Shown piece by piece: positions 1 through 9,985 of a stretch of 64,000 nt of DNA (position 1 is its first letter; each line of letters opens with the position of its first letter). The translations under genes were made by a program, and so were the position numbers. Source of the stretch: Pseudomonas sp. St316. Lineage in GTDB: Bacteria; Pseudomonadota; Gammaproteobacteria; Pseudomonadales; Pseudomonadaceae. Under the pieces are notes generated by a model that was not told the DNA's origin, ran no database searches, and saw only the letters and a list, made by a program, of their open reading frames with translations. The stretch is taken from the NCBI RefSeq assembly GCF_018325905.1, contig NZ_AP021901.1:1054001-1118000 (forward strand). Reading direction: 5' to 3'.

Positions 1-1990
1 CCACGTTCACGGCGCGTGCGCCTTCGAGCAAGCGCATGGCCGCCTGGTCGACCTGCTGGATATTACCGCTGACTTCATCGGCCACGCAGGCCTGTTCGTC
101 CACGGCGGTGGCGATTTGCGCCAGGGTGTCGGTGACGCTTTGCACCGCGCTGGCAATTTCTCCCAGCCGTTCGCCAAGGCCGGTGACGGCTTGGGCGTCG
201 GTCTGGGCCTGGCCGCAGGCGGCTTCCATCAGGCTGACGGCTTCGTTGACCGTGGCGCGCAGGCTGTCGACAGTGGCGGCAATCTGTTGTGTGGAGGATT
301 GGGTGCGTTGCGACAGGCTGCGCACCTCGTCGGCCACCACCGCGAAACCACGGCCCTGTTCCCCGGCGCGAGCGGCTTCGATGGCGGCATTGAGGGCCAA
401 AAGATTTGTCTGCTCGGCCACGCCACGAATGGTATCGACCACCAGTTGGATCTGTTGCCCCTGTTCGCTGACCCGCCCCAATGCGGCGGCGGTTTCATTG
501 AGGCGCTGGTTGAGCTGCTGGATGCTTGCCGTGGTGCGTTGGCTGTCGTGGCTGCTGTCGGTGGCGATGCGGCGGGTCTGCTGGGCGCTGTCGGAGGCCT
601 GCTCACAACTCTTCGCCACACCCTGGGAGGTGGCGGCCAGTTGTGTTGCGGCGGCAGCGATCTGGCTGATCTGCATCTGTTGGGCTTCTACTTCGCCCAG
701 GGCGCCGCTGGAGTGTGTATTGAGGATGCGTACGGCGTTGCTCAACTGCAACGTTTCGTGGTCGACCCCCAGCAGGCTGTTGCGCAACTGCACCACGGCA
801 ACGTTGAGGGCGGTGCTGATGGCCGCCAATTCATCGCGTCCTTGCACCGGCACTTGCAGGCTGAGATTGCCGTCGCGCAGGGCTTCGGCCAGCAGGGTGA
901 TGCCGCTGGCGCTGCGCCGGATCGACGCTTGCAGGCAAACAAAAAGATACAGCGCCGCCAGCAGCAGGCAGCCCAGTACCATCGCTACCAGGGTGAACTG
1001 GCGAATCGCCGAACCGTGGTAGTGGTCCAGTCGCGTATCGAGTGCCACCAGCGACTGTTGCCGCAGGGTCGCCAGGTCGGCGAGGAGGGCGTCCATGTGT
1101 TTTTCGAAGTCTTCGGGCTTGAGGTTGATGGAACCGCCGAACACGCCGTCATCCAACACTTTCAGGCCGGCATCCAAGTGCTTGAGGCTGCCCTGGTATT
1201 GTCCGGCCCAGGTTTGCAGATCGCTGGGCAGGCGGGTTTCCAGCAGCGCTCCGGTCTTGACCAACTGGTCCCGGGCGTCGCCGATACGGCTGCGCAAGTC
1301 CCGCAGTTGCAGGCGACTTTGCAACGTGAACTGGCCTGATACCACGGAAGCCTGTCCAACGCTGGCCAGGCGACCGACCCGTTCGATCAGGTCCGGCGTC
1401 TGCTGGGTGGAAATCTGCGTCAGTAAATACGTCTCCAGCCAGGAGGCGAGGGTCAGGCGGTTGTCCATGACCATCTGCTCGCGCAAGGCTTGCAGGGCGC
1501 TGAGGGCGGCGGTGAAGCGGTCGTAGCCATCCGGCCACCAGCCCACGCTCCCCAGGCTTTTGGAATCCAGACCGTTGAGGCTGGTTTGCAGGGCTTGATA
1601 GCGGGCGAGGGTATCGGCTTCGGCCCCTTCGGTTTGCAGGGCGTTGCCCAGGCCACTGGCGGCCTGGGTAAGGGCCGGTTGCACGGTGTCATACGCTGCC
1701 ATGGCGGCCAGCGTCGCGGGTGTCGGCTGCCGATTGGTTTCGGTGGCACGCCAGCGGGCGGCGCGGTTGCGCTGCGCGGTGAGCAGGTTGTCCAGGTTAT
1801 CCAGGGCCAGCAATTGGCGCACCCCGGCGCGTTCCCCGGAAATCAGGCTGAGTTTGTCGCGATAGTCCTGGCCGATGAGCCACAGGCTGCCCATGAGCGG
1901 CAGGATAAAAAGCAGGAACAGCAATTGGAATTTGCGGGCGAAGCCGAAATGCCCCAACAACCTGATTCCCGGTGATAAAAATGCCTGCAT
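1..1990 (-). CDS. Methyl-accepting chemotaxis protein (partial, C-terminus beyond left edge)
   Basis: This is a membrane chemoreceptor that passes a periplasmic ligand signal to CheA/CheW. The frame stays open from 1990 to the window edge (about 663 codons). It shows an N-terminal membrane segment (about residues 20-42), a periplasmic domain of roughly 285 residues, a second membrane segment (about 328-350), a HAMP linker, and the conserved signalling hairpin with the motif [19 protein letters not shown] near residue 525. I chose ATG 1990 because a GGGGAG ribosome site lies 7 bases upstream; ATG 1996 sits too close to it. The ligand cannot be read from the sequence. The last part of the methylation helix and the stop lie outside the window. 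Confidence 0.93.
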   Translation of the reverse strand, partial: MQAFLSPGIRLLGHFGFARKFQLLFLLFILPLMGSLWLIGQDYRDKLSLISGERAGVRQLLALDNLDNLLTAQRNRAARWRATETNRQPTPATLAAMAAYDTVQPALTQAASGLGNALQTEGAEADTLARYQALQTSLNGLDSKSLGSVGWWPDGYDRFTAALSALQALREQMVMDNRLTLASWLETYLLTQISTQQTPDLIERVGRLASVGQASVVSGQFTLQSRLQLRDLRSRIGDARDQLVKTGALLETRLPSDLQTWAGQYQGSLKHLDAGLKVLDDGVFGGSINLKPEDFEKHMDALLADLATLRQQSLVALDTRLDHYHGSAIRQFTLVAMVLGCLLLAALYLFVCLQASIRRSASGITLLAEALRDGNLSLQVPVQGRDELAAISTALNVAVVQLRNSLLGVDHETLQLSNAVRILNTHSSGALGEVEAQQMQISQIAAAATQLAATSQGVAKSCEQASDSAQQTRRIATDSSHDSQRTTASIQQLNQRLNETAAALGRVSEQGQQIQLVVDTIRGVAEQTNLLALNAAIEAARAGEQGRGFAVVADEVRSLSQRTQSSTQQIAATVDSLRATVNEAVSLMEAACGQAQTDAQAVTGLGERLGEIASAVQSVTDTLAQIATAVDEQACVADEVSGNIQQVDQAAMRLLEGARAVNV

Positions 1991-2309
1991 GCCCATACTC
2001 CCCTGAACACCCTTGCACTATTTTTGTGCGTTTTCTACACAAGTGCCGAAACGGGTGCTCTTTTAAAAGGCTTCGAAGTTTGTCCAAATCGGCTCGGTAG
2101 GCCAGCTCTGTAGCGAAACTTCCCATTCTCGGTCCCCTTTGTAAGGAGCCGCGTTGTAGGCCATTAACAAGGCAAGATTCAGACCATGGCGTTGGGCTAT
2201 CACCTTGGATTTCGACAATTTTTCGAGGTCGATAGCTAGCTAAGGGGATAGCCTTGCCGCACCGAAAAATGGCACATTGACGCACCTGCCCGTGTGCACC
2301 CTCTGTCGT
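1991..2309. other. Intergenic region between divergent chemoreceptor and fsr-like gene
   Basis: These 319 bases separate two divergently transcribed genes and must hold both promoters. I see an AT-rich stretch next to the chemoreceptor start but no convincing sigma-28 site, terminator, repeat or small gene. Confidence 0.5.
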
Positions 2310-3539
2310 ATGGAAACTCCCATGGCTATCAGCAATACCCAGGCCGAGATCCCAACCGTTGCCGCCACTGCGCAAAGCAGTCCGTTGGTCATGCGGATCA
2401 TCGGCGCCGTGGCGCTGGCGCACCTGATCAACGACTTGATCCAGGCCGTGCTGCCCTCGATTTATCCAATGCTCAAGGACAGCTATGGCCTGTCGTTCAC
2501 GCAGGTTGGCTTGATCACCCTGACGTTCCAGTTGACCGCCTCTTTGTTGCAGCCTTGGGTCGGTTATCACACTGACCGGCACCCCAAGCCCTGGCTGCTG
2601 CCGGCCGGGACGGTGTGCACGCTGATCGGCATTGTGATGATGTCCATGGTCGGCAGTTTTGCCTTGATCCTGTTGGCGGCGGCATTGATCGGCATTGGTT
2701 CGTCGACCTTTCACCCGGAAGCGTCGCGGGTGGCGCGATTGGCCTCGGGCGGCCGTTATGGGCTGGCGCAATCGACGTTCCAGGTGGGCGGTAACGCCGG
2801 CTCAGCCTTCGGCCCGCTGCTGGCGGCGGCGATCATCATTCCCTATGGGCAAGGCAATGTGGCTTGGTTCGGGTTGTTCGCCGTGTTTGCGCTGTTCGTG
2901 CTGTACCGCATCAGCCGTTGGTACGCCAACCACCTGAACCTGTTCAAACTCAAGCAAGGCCAGGCGGCCACCCATGGCCTATCCAGAGGTCGGGTCTTGA
3001 GTGCGCTGGTGGTGCTGGGGCTGCTGGTGTTTTCCAAGTATTTCTACATGGCCAGCTTCACCAGCTACTTCACGTTCTACCTGATCGAGAAGTTCGACCT
3101 GTCGGTGGCCTCTTCGCAATTGCACCTGTTCCTGTTTCTCGGGGCAGTGGCGGCGGGGACCTTTTTCGGCGGTCCCATTGGCGACAGGATCGGGCGTAAG
3201 GCGGTGATCTGGTTCTCGATCCTCGGCGTGGCGCCATTCACCTTGCTGCTGCCACACGTGGACCTGATGTGGACGAGCATCCTCAGCGTGATCATCGGCT
3301 TCATCCTCGCTTCGGCGTTCTCGGCCATCGTGGTGTACGCCCAGGAATTGGTGCCGGGCAATGTCGGGATGATCGCCGGGGTGTTCTTCGGGCTGATGTT
3401 CGGTTTCGGCGGGATTGGCGCCGCGCTGCTGGGGCACCTGGCGGACATCCGTGGCATCGAGTATGTGTACTGGTTGTGCTCGTTCCTGCCGTTGTTCGGG
3501 GTGTTGGCGATTTTCCTGCCGAGAACCCGAAAGGCCTGA
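2310..3539 (+). CDS. MFS transporter, fosmidomycin-resistance (Fsr) type
   Basis: This is an inner-membrane major facilitator efflux protein of about 409 residues. It has about twelve hydrophobic segments. An MFS signature follows TM2 (GYHTDRHPKPW), and a second follows the central loop (GPIGDRIGRKAV). The early HLINDLIQAVLPSIYPMLK segment and the FHPEASR motif are typical of Fsr proteins, which export fosmidomycin in E. coli. The start may be ATG 2310 or ATG 2322; neither has a strong ribosome site. It appears to be a single-gene unit followed by a REP cluster. The real substrate in this organism is unknown. Confidence 0.85.
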   Translation: METPMAISNTQAEIPTVAATAQSSPLVMRIIGAVALAHLINDLIQAVLPSIYPMLKDSYGLSFTQVGLITLTFQLTASLLQPWVGYHTDRHPKPWLLPAGTVCTLIGIVMMSMVGSFALILLAAALIGIGSSTFHPEASRVARLASGGRYGLAQSTFQVGGNAGSAFGPLLAAAIIIPYGQGNVAWFGLFAVFALFVLYRISRWYANHLNLFKLKQGQAATHGLSRGRVLSALVVLGLLVFSKYFYMASFTSYFTFYLIEKFDLSVASSQLHLFLFLGAVAAGTFFGGPIGDRIGRKAVIWFSILGVAPFTLLLPHVDLMWTSILSVIIGFILASAFSAIVVYAQELVPGNVGMIAGVFFGLMFGFGGIGAALLGHLADIRGIEYVYWLCSFLPLFGVLAIFLPRTRKA

Positions 3540-3563
3540 GACGAGGAACATCCATGTGGCTGA

Positions 3564-3726
3564 GCCGACGCCTTCGCGGGCAGGCTCCCACATGGAGTTG
3601 TGGATGTTCACGGTATCCGCATCCGACCACAAAGCCTGTGGGAGCGAGCTTGCTCGCGAAGGCGTCGGCACATCCGACATCATTGCAACTGACCCGCCGC
3701 TATCGCGAGCAGGCTCGCACTGGGGT
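3564..3726. repeat. REPIN plus a third REP copy
   Basis: Three copies of the Pseudomonas REP palindrome (core GTGGGAGCGAGCTTGCTCGC) lie here. The first two (about 3564-3597 and 3635-3670) are inverted and carry matching flanks GCCGACGCC/GGCGTCGGC, so they form one REPIN. A third, more divergent copy follows at about 3696-3726. Confidence 0.85.
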
Positions 3727-4279
3727 TGTGGGTGCGCAGGCATCCAGGTCCCGAAACTAAGTCCGGGCATGCCAGCAGCGACGGGCTGGTACGTGAAATA
3801 AGTCTCCAGTTAAAACACAGTGAGTCTTGAATCGCTACTTGATGAGTAAGTTGCAGTTGCGACTAAAGTACGGGTTTGTATAAGCCTTAAGTGGGTATTT
3901 GTATAAAGGTTGGTCGTGTTAATTTGCACTTGTGGTTAATGGTTAGAAGGGAATCTGCAGCAGTATTCAAGGGTGACCCCTGTGGTGACTGAAAAAGCAG
4001 GCTTTCATATTCTTTCCAGCTATCGCCCTTATTGTCCCGGACATAAGGCCTTCGGTTCTTGGTTTGATGACCTCTTCTGCGCTGCGGGCGGACAGCGGTT
4101 GCGCCCCCCTATCTGCCATATTGAAATTCTTATAAAGAGCTGTATCGCCAGGTTCTTCCAAGGTGTTTGCCTTGTGGGCGGCGTAGCGGCCGTGATCGAT
4201 TGTTCTTGCCGCGCCGTGCACGCGTTAGAGGCTGCCGTCTTTGACGTTTGGCCATAAATAGAATCAGGCAGGGGATAGT
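3727..4279. other. AT-rich non-coding stretch upstream of chemoreceptor
   Basis: About 550 bases without a convincing gene; the small open frames here lack typical codon use. It is more AT-rich than its surroundings and holds two similar units, GGGTTTGTATAA near 3872 and GGGTATTTGTATAA near 3893, spaced about 21 bases apart. These could be operator half-sites or chance. The chemoreceptor promoter must lie here. Confidence 0.45.
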
Positions 4280-6442
4280 ATGAAGTTCAAGTCATTGCAG
4301 GCACGCATTTGTGTCACGGCAGGCGTTTGCCTGTTTGTTTCATCCATCAGCCTGATTGTCTACGGGCTCTTTAGCGCCCGGGCCAACGAGCAATATGTCG
4401 CGGCCGAAGTCAGCGCGCTGGTTGAACAATCAACCATCCGCGAAATCCAGAACCTGGCCGAATCCCGGGCCAATGCCATCCAGGCCAAGTTCCAGAATGC
4501 CCTGGATGCGGCCCGCACCATGGCCAATGCCTTTGCCGCCAGCAAGGCCACGCAAAGCCCTCTGGCATTGGGCCGTGAGCAGATCAACAGCGTATTGCTC
4601 AGCGTCCTCAAGGATAACCCCGACTTCAACGGCACCTATTCCTGCTGGGAACCGAATGCGCTGGACGGTCAGGATCTGGCGTTGCGCAATGCAGAGAGTG
4701 GCAATAACCCGCTGACCGGGCGTTTCACGCCTTACTGGACGCGCGGCGCCGATGGTCACGTTGCCGTGCAGCCCCTGGTCGAGTATGACTCCCCGGACCG
4801 TCACCCCAACGGTGTGCCCAAAGGTGGCTGGTACAGCGGCCCGCGCGACACTCTGAAGGAAAGCGTGCTGGACCCCATTCCTTACGTGGTCCAGGGGAAA
4901 AACGTCTGGCTGACCACCTTGTCGGTGCCCATCGTGTCCGATGGCAAGTTCTACGGCGTGGTCGGGGCTGACTTCGATATCGCGTTTATCCAGAAACTCA
5001 GCGAGCAGATGTCTGCCGATCTCTACGGCGGCAAAGGCACGGTTTCGATCCTGAGTAACCAGGGCCTGGTGGTCGCGGACAGCCAGCGCACCGACCTGAT
5101 TGGCCAGCCGATCAAGGCCTTGTTGCCTGAGTCCTGGGAAAAAGTGCTCAGCGATATCCAGGGCGGTCGGGGGGATGGCCTGCTCAATGCGCAAACACAG
5201 AATATCGAAGTGTTGATGCCCATTACGCTCGGTCGTACTGGCAAGCCCTGGGCGGTGTTGATTCGCCTGCCCAAGGCCGTGGTCATGAGCCAGGCCATCG
5301 TCCTGGAGCAGGAGTTGCAGGCACGCAGCCTCAACAACAGCATCTGGCAGGTGTCGGTAGGGTTGGTCATTTCGTTGTTGGCCCTGGCTGCCTTGTGGTA
5401 TGCCGCAGCCAAAATCGTCGGGCCGATTCGCGAAGCCGCCGCCTTGGCCGCTACCATCAGCCTGGGAGATTTCTCTCGCCGCCTGGTGCAGAAATCCGAG
5501 GATGAAGTCGGGCAGTTGTCTGCGGCGCTTAACGATATGTCTGAAAGCCTGCAACGGCAGGTGCGGGTGGCCGAGCGCATTTCCGAAGGTGACCTGGACC
5601 TGGAGGTCCGCTTGTCTTCGCCCCACGACACCCTCGGCAAGTCATTGGAGAAGATGGTCAGCAACCTGAACCAACTGATTTCGGAGGTTCAAACCAGTGC
5701 CACGCAGATTACCGGCAGTTCGGCGCAAGTCACCGACCTGAGCCAGTCATTGTCCGATGGGGCCTCCAATTCCGCCTCGTCCATCACCGAAATCAGTGCG
5801 GTGATGACGCAAATGGCGGCGCAGACCCGGGACAACGCCGCTAACGCCAAGAAGGCCGATGAGCAATCCCAGGCGTCACGAGCCGATGCGGGGGAGAGCG
5901 ATAAATTGATGAGCGAGCTGATTGCCGCCATGGCCGAGATCGACAATTCGGGCAAGGACATCACTGCGATCATCACCACCATCGATAACATCGCCGCACA
6001 AACCAACCTGCTGGCCTTGAACGCGGCGATCGAAGCTGCCCGGGCCGGTGAGCTTGGGCGCGGTTTCGCCGTGGTGGCCGATGAAGTGCGCAGCCTGGCC
6101 GCCCGCAGCGCCGAGGCCGCCCAGCAAACAGCGGCGCTGATCGCCGACTCCTCGAGCAAGACCCAGCGCGGCATGATCATCGCCGGCCGGACCGCCGAAT
6201 CGCTGAAAAACATCGTCACCGGAACCAGCGCGGTTTCCAACCTGGTTTCGCTGATCTACCAGGCTTCCAGCGAGCAGGCTTCAGGTTTGCAGCAGGCCAG
6301 CATCGGCCTTGAGCAGATCGATGAGGTGACGCAGAAAAACCAGTCGAATTCACAAGAGTGCGCCGTGGCGGCCAAGGACCTTTCGGAGCGAGCCTCGCTG
6401 ATGCAGCGGGTGTTGGGACGTTTCAAAGTCAAAAGGGGCTAA
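4280..6442 (+). CDS. Methyl-accepting chemotaxis protein with dCache-type sensor
   Basis: A 720-residue chemoreceptor. A membrane segment (about 10-32) precedes a large periplasmic domain (about 33-355) with dCache-like motifs ([17 protein letters not shown]), a fold that usually binds amino acids, amines or organic acids. TM2 lies at about 358-378. A HAMP domain (about 378-430) is followed by a second HAMP-like segment (about 433-480). The signalling hairpin [20 protein letters not shown] lies near residue 573. Length and layout resemble P. aeruginosa TlpQ, but ligand identity is inference only. An AGGGGA ribosome site precedes the ATG. There is no CheB/CheR-binding pentapeptide at the C-terminus (ends KVKRG). 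Confidence 0.93.
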   Translation: MKFKSLQARICVTAGVCLFVSSISLIVYGLFSARANEQYVAAEVSALVEQSTIREIQNLAESRANAIQAKFQNALDAARTMANAFAASKATQSPLALGREQINSVLLSVLKDNPDFNGTYSCWEPNALDGQDLALRNAESGNNPLTGRFTPYWTRGADGHVAVQPLVEYDSPDRHPNGVPKGGWYSGPRDTLKESVLDPIPYVVQGKNVWLTTLSVPIVSDGKFYGVVGADFDIAFIQKLSEQMSADLYGGKGTVSILSNQGLVVADSQRTDLIGQPIKALLPESWEKVLSDIQGGRGDGLLNAQTQNIEVLMPITLGRTGKPWAVLIRLPKAVVMSQAIVLEQELQARSLNNSIWQVSVGLVISLLALAALWYAAAKIVGPIREAAALAATISLGDFSRRLVQKSEDEVGQLSAALNDMSESLQRQVRVAERISEGDLDLEVRLSSPHDTLGKSLEKMVSNLNQLISEVQTSATQITGSSAQVTDLSQSLSDGASNSASSITEISAVMTQMAAQTRDNAANAKKADEQSQASRADAGESDKLMSELIAAMAEIDNSGKDITAIITTIDNIAAQTNLLALNAAIEAARAGELGRGFAVVADEVRSLAARSAEAAQQTAALIADSSSKTQRGMIIAGRTAESLKNIVTGTSAVSNLVSLIYQASSEQASGLQQASIGLEQIDEVTQKNQSNSQECAVAAKDLSERASLMQRVLGRFKVKRG

Positions 6443-6574
6443 TGGGTTTGCGTAGCGAGGGGGCAAGCTCCCTCGTCACGACGAGCACAAGCCCTCAAAT
6501 GAACAGCATTACGACATAGCAGGCTTTTTGTTATCCTCGCCGTCTTCTTTCATGGACGAATACCGGGACAAGCC

Positions 6575-7018
6575 ATGGCTAACGACACCCCGTCACGCAT
6601 CGGGACGATTCTGCTGGGCCTGCTTTTTGCCCTGATTGGCATTGGCTTATTGGGCATTGCCGTCAATCTCACCCTCGACCGGCGCGACTTCCTCGCCCGG
6701 GCTCAGACCGCCGATGGCATTGTCAGCCACTTGAATGCCGGTGGTTCGCATCCTGAGATCGCCTTCACCACCGCCAGTGGCGAAAAGATTTCCTACCCCC
6801 AGGGCGGTTTTATCTTCGGTTATCAGAAGGACCAGCCGGTGCGGGTGCATTACTTGCCCGAGCAGCCGGCGGGCAGTGCCATCGTCGATGCCCCGGCCGC
6901 CCTGTGGGGCACCTCTGGAGTTCTGGGGTTTATCGGTCTGGTGTTCACTCTTGTCGGCCTGCTAAAAGCCACCCGCCAACGCGGTCGCGATGCGGTTCAT
7001 TCACATAAAGGACTTTGA
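6575..7018 (+). CDS. DUF3592-like small membrane protein
   Basis: A 147-residue protein with two hydrophobic segments (about 12-30 and 110-128). They flank a roughly 75-residue soluble stretch containing the DUF3592-type pattern: TADGIVSH, then a region ending in VRVHYLPEQP. Function is unknown for the family. Its stop is 4 bases before the next gene, so the two are almost certainly co-transcribed. REP-like debris lies just upstream (about 6453-6485). Confidence 0.7.
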   Translation: MANDTPSRIGTILLGLLFALIGIGLLGIAVNLTLDRRDFLARAQTADGIVSHLNAGGSHPEIAFTTASGEKISYPQGGFIFGYQKDQPVRVHYLPEQPAGSAIVDAPAALWGTSGVLGFIGLVFTLVGLLKATRQRGRDAVHSHKGL

Positions 7019-7022
7019 ACGT

Positions 7023-7610
7023 ATGAGCTACAACATCCCACTCCCGGTCAATGAAAGTCGCTGGCAGTACCAGACCGCCAGCGGCGGTGGCCTGACCGTG
7101 GTCATGGTGGCGGGCAGTGGCGGCTCGATTATCCTGCGCTCGCCCCAGGGCGAAGACGTCAGCTACCGCTATGGCGGTGTTGGCGTGGGTGTCGGGTTCG
7201 GTGCAAGGCTACCGCGGTTCGGCAAGATCAATATCCAGATCAAGGGTAAGGGTGTAGCTGCGGCCGGTGCGGCAGAGGCGTTTCCCAGCACCGGCAAGGT
7301 GTTTGTCAGCGACGCCCTGGTCGATCGCGACCTGACCAGTGACGACATCACCGGCCCTTGCATGTATACCGAAGTGGGCGTGGGCCTGGGGATCGGCGGC
7401 TCGGCCACGGCCCTGCTGTTCGGGCTCGATCCCAAGTTGCTGGCGTTGTCGGTGGCCCTGAGTTCCAATCCGGCAACCTCGCTCATCGCGTCCACCACGG
7501 TCAATCGGCAGCTGGCGCGTTCGGCCAAGGGCGCGGTGGTCATGGCTGGGATGAACGCTGGCCTGCAGGCCGGTGGCGGTGCGGCGATCTACATAGGGTA
7601 TCTGTTCTAG
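7023..7610 (+). CDS. Glycine-rich protein of unknown function
   Basis: I do not recognise this 195-residue protein. It begins MSYNIPLPVNESRW, is rich in Gly, Ala and Val, and has long weakly hydrophobic stretches (GGVGVGVGFG, GVGLGIGGSATALLFG) that suggest a beta-rich or membrane-associated protein. There is no signal peptide, cysteine pair or catalytic motif. I set the start at ATG 7023, 4 bases after the DUF3592 gene's stop, so it is the second gene of a two-gene unit. An intrinsic terminator follows at 7668. Confidence 0.65.
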   Translation: MSYNIPLPVNESRWQYQTASGGGLTVVMVAGSGGSIILRSPQGEDVSYRYGGVGVGVGFGARLPRFGKINIQIKGKGVAAAGAAEAFPSTGKVFVSDALVDRDLTSDDITGPCMYTEVGVGLGIGGSATALLFGLDPKLLALSVALSSNPATSLIASTTVNRQLARSAKGAVVMAGMNAGLQAGGGAAIYIGYLF

Positions 7611-7667
7611 TCAGGTTGCGGGGGCGGCACGACTCCCGAGCACGCCCGCTCCCACAGGGACTTAGCC

Positions 7668-7701
7668 CACAAAAAAACCGCCAATCAGGCGGTTTTTTTG
7701 T
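7668..7701. terminator. Bidirectional intrinsic terminator
   Basis: A CCGCC/GGCGG stem with a 5-base loop is flanked by seven A on one side and seven T on the other. It should end the 6575-7610 transcription unit. Confidence 0.85.
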
Positions 7702-7875
7702 GAGCAACTGCAGCGGATGTAGCACGCCAGGCCCGATGCTTAGGCCCACCAGCGAAGCCAGGCGGCTGCTACACACCGTTGGTCGAACGGCGCTCGTTCA
7801 AGCGGCGGGGGCGCGTGCAAATCCTTGGCGCTCTACTAAAGTGACGGATCCCGTATTCCTTAAAGGATTAAGCTT

Positions 7876-9939
7876 ATGGCAGCCACCGATAGCGAGACGG
7901 CAAGCACCCATACCGTGAGAACCGGGCCTGGCACTGTCCAGGTCGATCTCACCGGCCAGTTCGACGATAACCAGAGCATCTTGATCCAGCCGGACGGCAA
8001 GATACTGGTCGGCGGCTATACCCAATACCTCGCCTGGGGCTACCCGGGGGCACCAGGGGAGGAAAGCTACGGTTACGAACAGAACCACAGCGTGATTCGC
8101 CTGAACGCCGATGGCAGCCTGGACACGAGTTTCCATGACGGCGGCATCGACATCGTCCCGGCCGCCACAGCCCCAGCGTCACACTACGAGCTGACGGCGG
8201 TGCAGCCCGATGGCAAGGTGCTTGTCGCCGTGGCGCTGAACACCGGCGTACAGGTCGAGCGCTTCAACAGCGACGGGACACGGGACGCAACCTTCGGTCA
8301 AAACGGCGCCGTTTCGGTCGGCATCGGCCATGACTTCAAAGACATCGACCTGACGGCCAATACCGATGGCTCCTTCCAGATCAGCGCCCGTGGGTTCGAC
8401 CAGGCCACCGTGACCCGGATCGGCGGTGACGGCACGTTCATCGATGGCTTTGGCGACAACGGTGTGCTGACCGTCAACATCCCCGCAGACAAATACTACA
8501 ACGGAGGGATCTCGACGGCGGTTCAGGCAGACGGAGGTGTCGTGGTCGGCGCCGCCTACAACGCTGCCGGCGCAGGTGATCCGACGTATCTGCTGCAGCG
8601 CTTCACCCCCGACGGCAAGCTGGATACCCACTTTGGCGATAACGGAGCCCTTTACCTGACCCCTGCCATGGGGTTCGGCGAAGACTCGGTGGTAAGCCTG
8701 CAAGCTGACGGCAAGATCATCGTCATGGGCCATGTCGAGGGCAACGCTTGGGCGACGGTCGCCCGGCTCAACGCCGACGGCTCCTTCGACAGCGGCTTTG
8801 GCACCCAGGGTACGGTGACTTTCGAGGCCGACACCCCGGTGGCCTTGACGGTGCAAACCGATGGCAAGATCGTGGTTGCCGGTACGAGCGGTGGGGATTT
8901 CAGTGTCATCCGCTTGAACGCCGATGGCAGTGTGGATACCGGCTTCGGCAGCCACGACGGCAAGCTCCATATGGACGGATACGCCGGCGAGGAAATCCTG
9001 CAGGGCACCGATGCCGCCGAGGTCATCCATGGCCTGGCGGGCGATGACGTGCTCCAGGGCAATGGCGGACGCGACGTCCTGCAAGGTGGCGCTGGCGGCG
9101 ACATCTTCCGCTTTACCGAGTTGGGCGACAGTTTCCGTACCGACACGCAAAACGGCAGCGACCGGATCCAGGACTTCGATGCCACCCAGGACCGCATCGA
9201 CTTGACCGCCCTCGGGTTCACCGGCATTGGCAATGGTCACGACGGCACCTTGGCAGTCCTGGTCAGCGCGGACGGAGCCCGCACCTACCTCAAGAGCTAC
9301 GACATCGATGCGTTAGGGCAACGGTTTGAGTTGGCGCTGGACGGCAATTGGGTCGGGCAGTTGAACAACACCAACCTGGTGTTCACCGCGCCCACCGTCG
9401 AAGGTACCGCTGGCAAAGATACGATAAACGGTTCTGCCCTGTCGGAAATCATCCATGGCCTGGACGGCAATGACCGTATCAACGGCGGCGCTGGCGCGGA
9501 TGTCATCATCGGCGGCAGGGGCGCTGATCGCCTCGATGGCGGAGACAGGAGCGATATCTCGTTGTGGACGGACAACCGGGAGAACGCCGACGTGTTCCGC
9601 TATACCTCCACCGAGGACAGTTATCGCACCGACAGCCAGAGCTTCGTCGACCTTATCGAACGCTTCACGGTCGACGACCGGATCGATGTATCGAGCCTGG
9701 GCTATACCGGTTTGGGGGAGGGGACGGGCACGACGCTGAAGATGGTTTACAACCAGGCGCTGGACCGCACCTATCTGACGGATGTGGAAGCTGACGCACA
9801 AGGCCAGTGGTTCCAGGTCGCGCTTGCGGGGGATTGGCGGGAGAGTCTCGATGAAGACAACATGATCTTTGCTTCCGATACAGAAATTGGGCTGATCGGC
9901 GTAGCACCCGATGTCGATCCAGGTCACCTGTTGACCTGA
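7876..9939 (+). CDS. Delta-60 repeat protein with two RTX/R-module-like C-terminal domains
   Basis: A 687-residue protein without an N-terminal signal peptide. Residues about 33-373 hold six degenerate delta-60 units (QPDGKILVGG...RLNADGSLDTSF style), which probably close into a beta-propeller. Residues about 375-510 and 512-665 are two copies of an RTX module: calcium-binding nonapeptides (GLAGDDVLQ, GGAGADVIIG) followed by a segment (FRFTELGDSFRTDT, DRIDLTALGFTG) very like the R-modules of AlgE mannuronan epimerases and serralysin C-termini. Such proteins leave the cell through type I secretion, but no ABC/MFP/TolC genes are in the window. No catalytic domain is visible, so the role (surface or matrix binding) is inference. 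Confidence 0.85.
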   Translation: MAATDSETASTHTVRTGPGTVQVDLTGQFDDNQSILIQPDGKILVGGYTQYLAWGYPGAPGEESYGYEQNHSVIRLNADGSLDTSFHDGGIDIVPAATAPASHYELTAVQPDGKVLVAVALNTGVQVERFNSDGTRDATFGQNGAVSVGIGHDFKDIDLTANTDGSFQISARGFDQATVTRIGGDGTFIDGFGDNGVLTVNIPADKYYNGGISTAVQADGGVVVGAAYNAAGAGDPTYLLQRFTPDGKLDTHFGDNGALYLTPAMGFGEDSVVSLQADGKIIVMGHVEGNAWATVARLNADGSFDSGFGTQGTVTFEADTPVALTVQTDGKIVVAGTSGGDFSVIRLNADGSVDTGFGSHDGKLHMDGYAGEEILQGTDAAEVIHGLAGDDVLQGNGGRDVLQGGAGGDIFRFTELGDSFRTDTQNGSDRIQDFDATQDRIDLTALGFTGIGNGHDGTLAVLVSADGARTYLKSYDIDALGQRFELALDGNWVGQLNNTNLVFTAPTVEGTAGKDTINGSALSEIIHGLDGNDRINGGAGADVIIGGRGADRLDGGDRSDISLWTDNRENADVFRYTSTEDSYRTDSQSFVDLIERFTVDDRIDVSSLGYTGLGEGTGTTLKMVYNQALDRTYLTDVEADAQGQWFQVALAGDWRESLDEDNMIFASDTEIGLIGVAPDVDPGHLLT

Positions 9940-9953
9940 TGCCGTTCGGGAGT

Positions 9954-9980
9954 GGCGTGGCAGTGAGTCACTGCCACGCC
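9954..9980. terminator. Stem-loop between convergent genes
   Basis: A perfect 12-bp stem (GGCGTGGCAGTG with its complement) and a 3-base loop lies between the convergent ends of the delta-60/RTX gene and ychF. It has no T-tract on either side, so it may stabilise 3' ends rather than terminate alone. Confidence 0.55.
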
Positions 9981-9985
9981 AACCG

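Noticed and set aside
3973..4257. Possible 94-codon gene before the chemoreceptor
   Set aside because: No ribosome site, atypical composition and no family resemblance; the region is AT-rich non-coding DNA.
7876..9939. Calling the RTX protein a mannuronan epimerase
   Set aside because: Only R-module-like regions are present; the catalytic parallel beta-helix A-module is missing.
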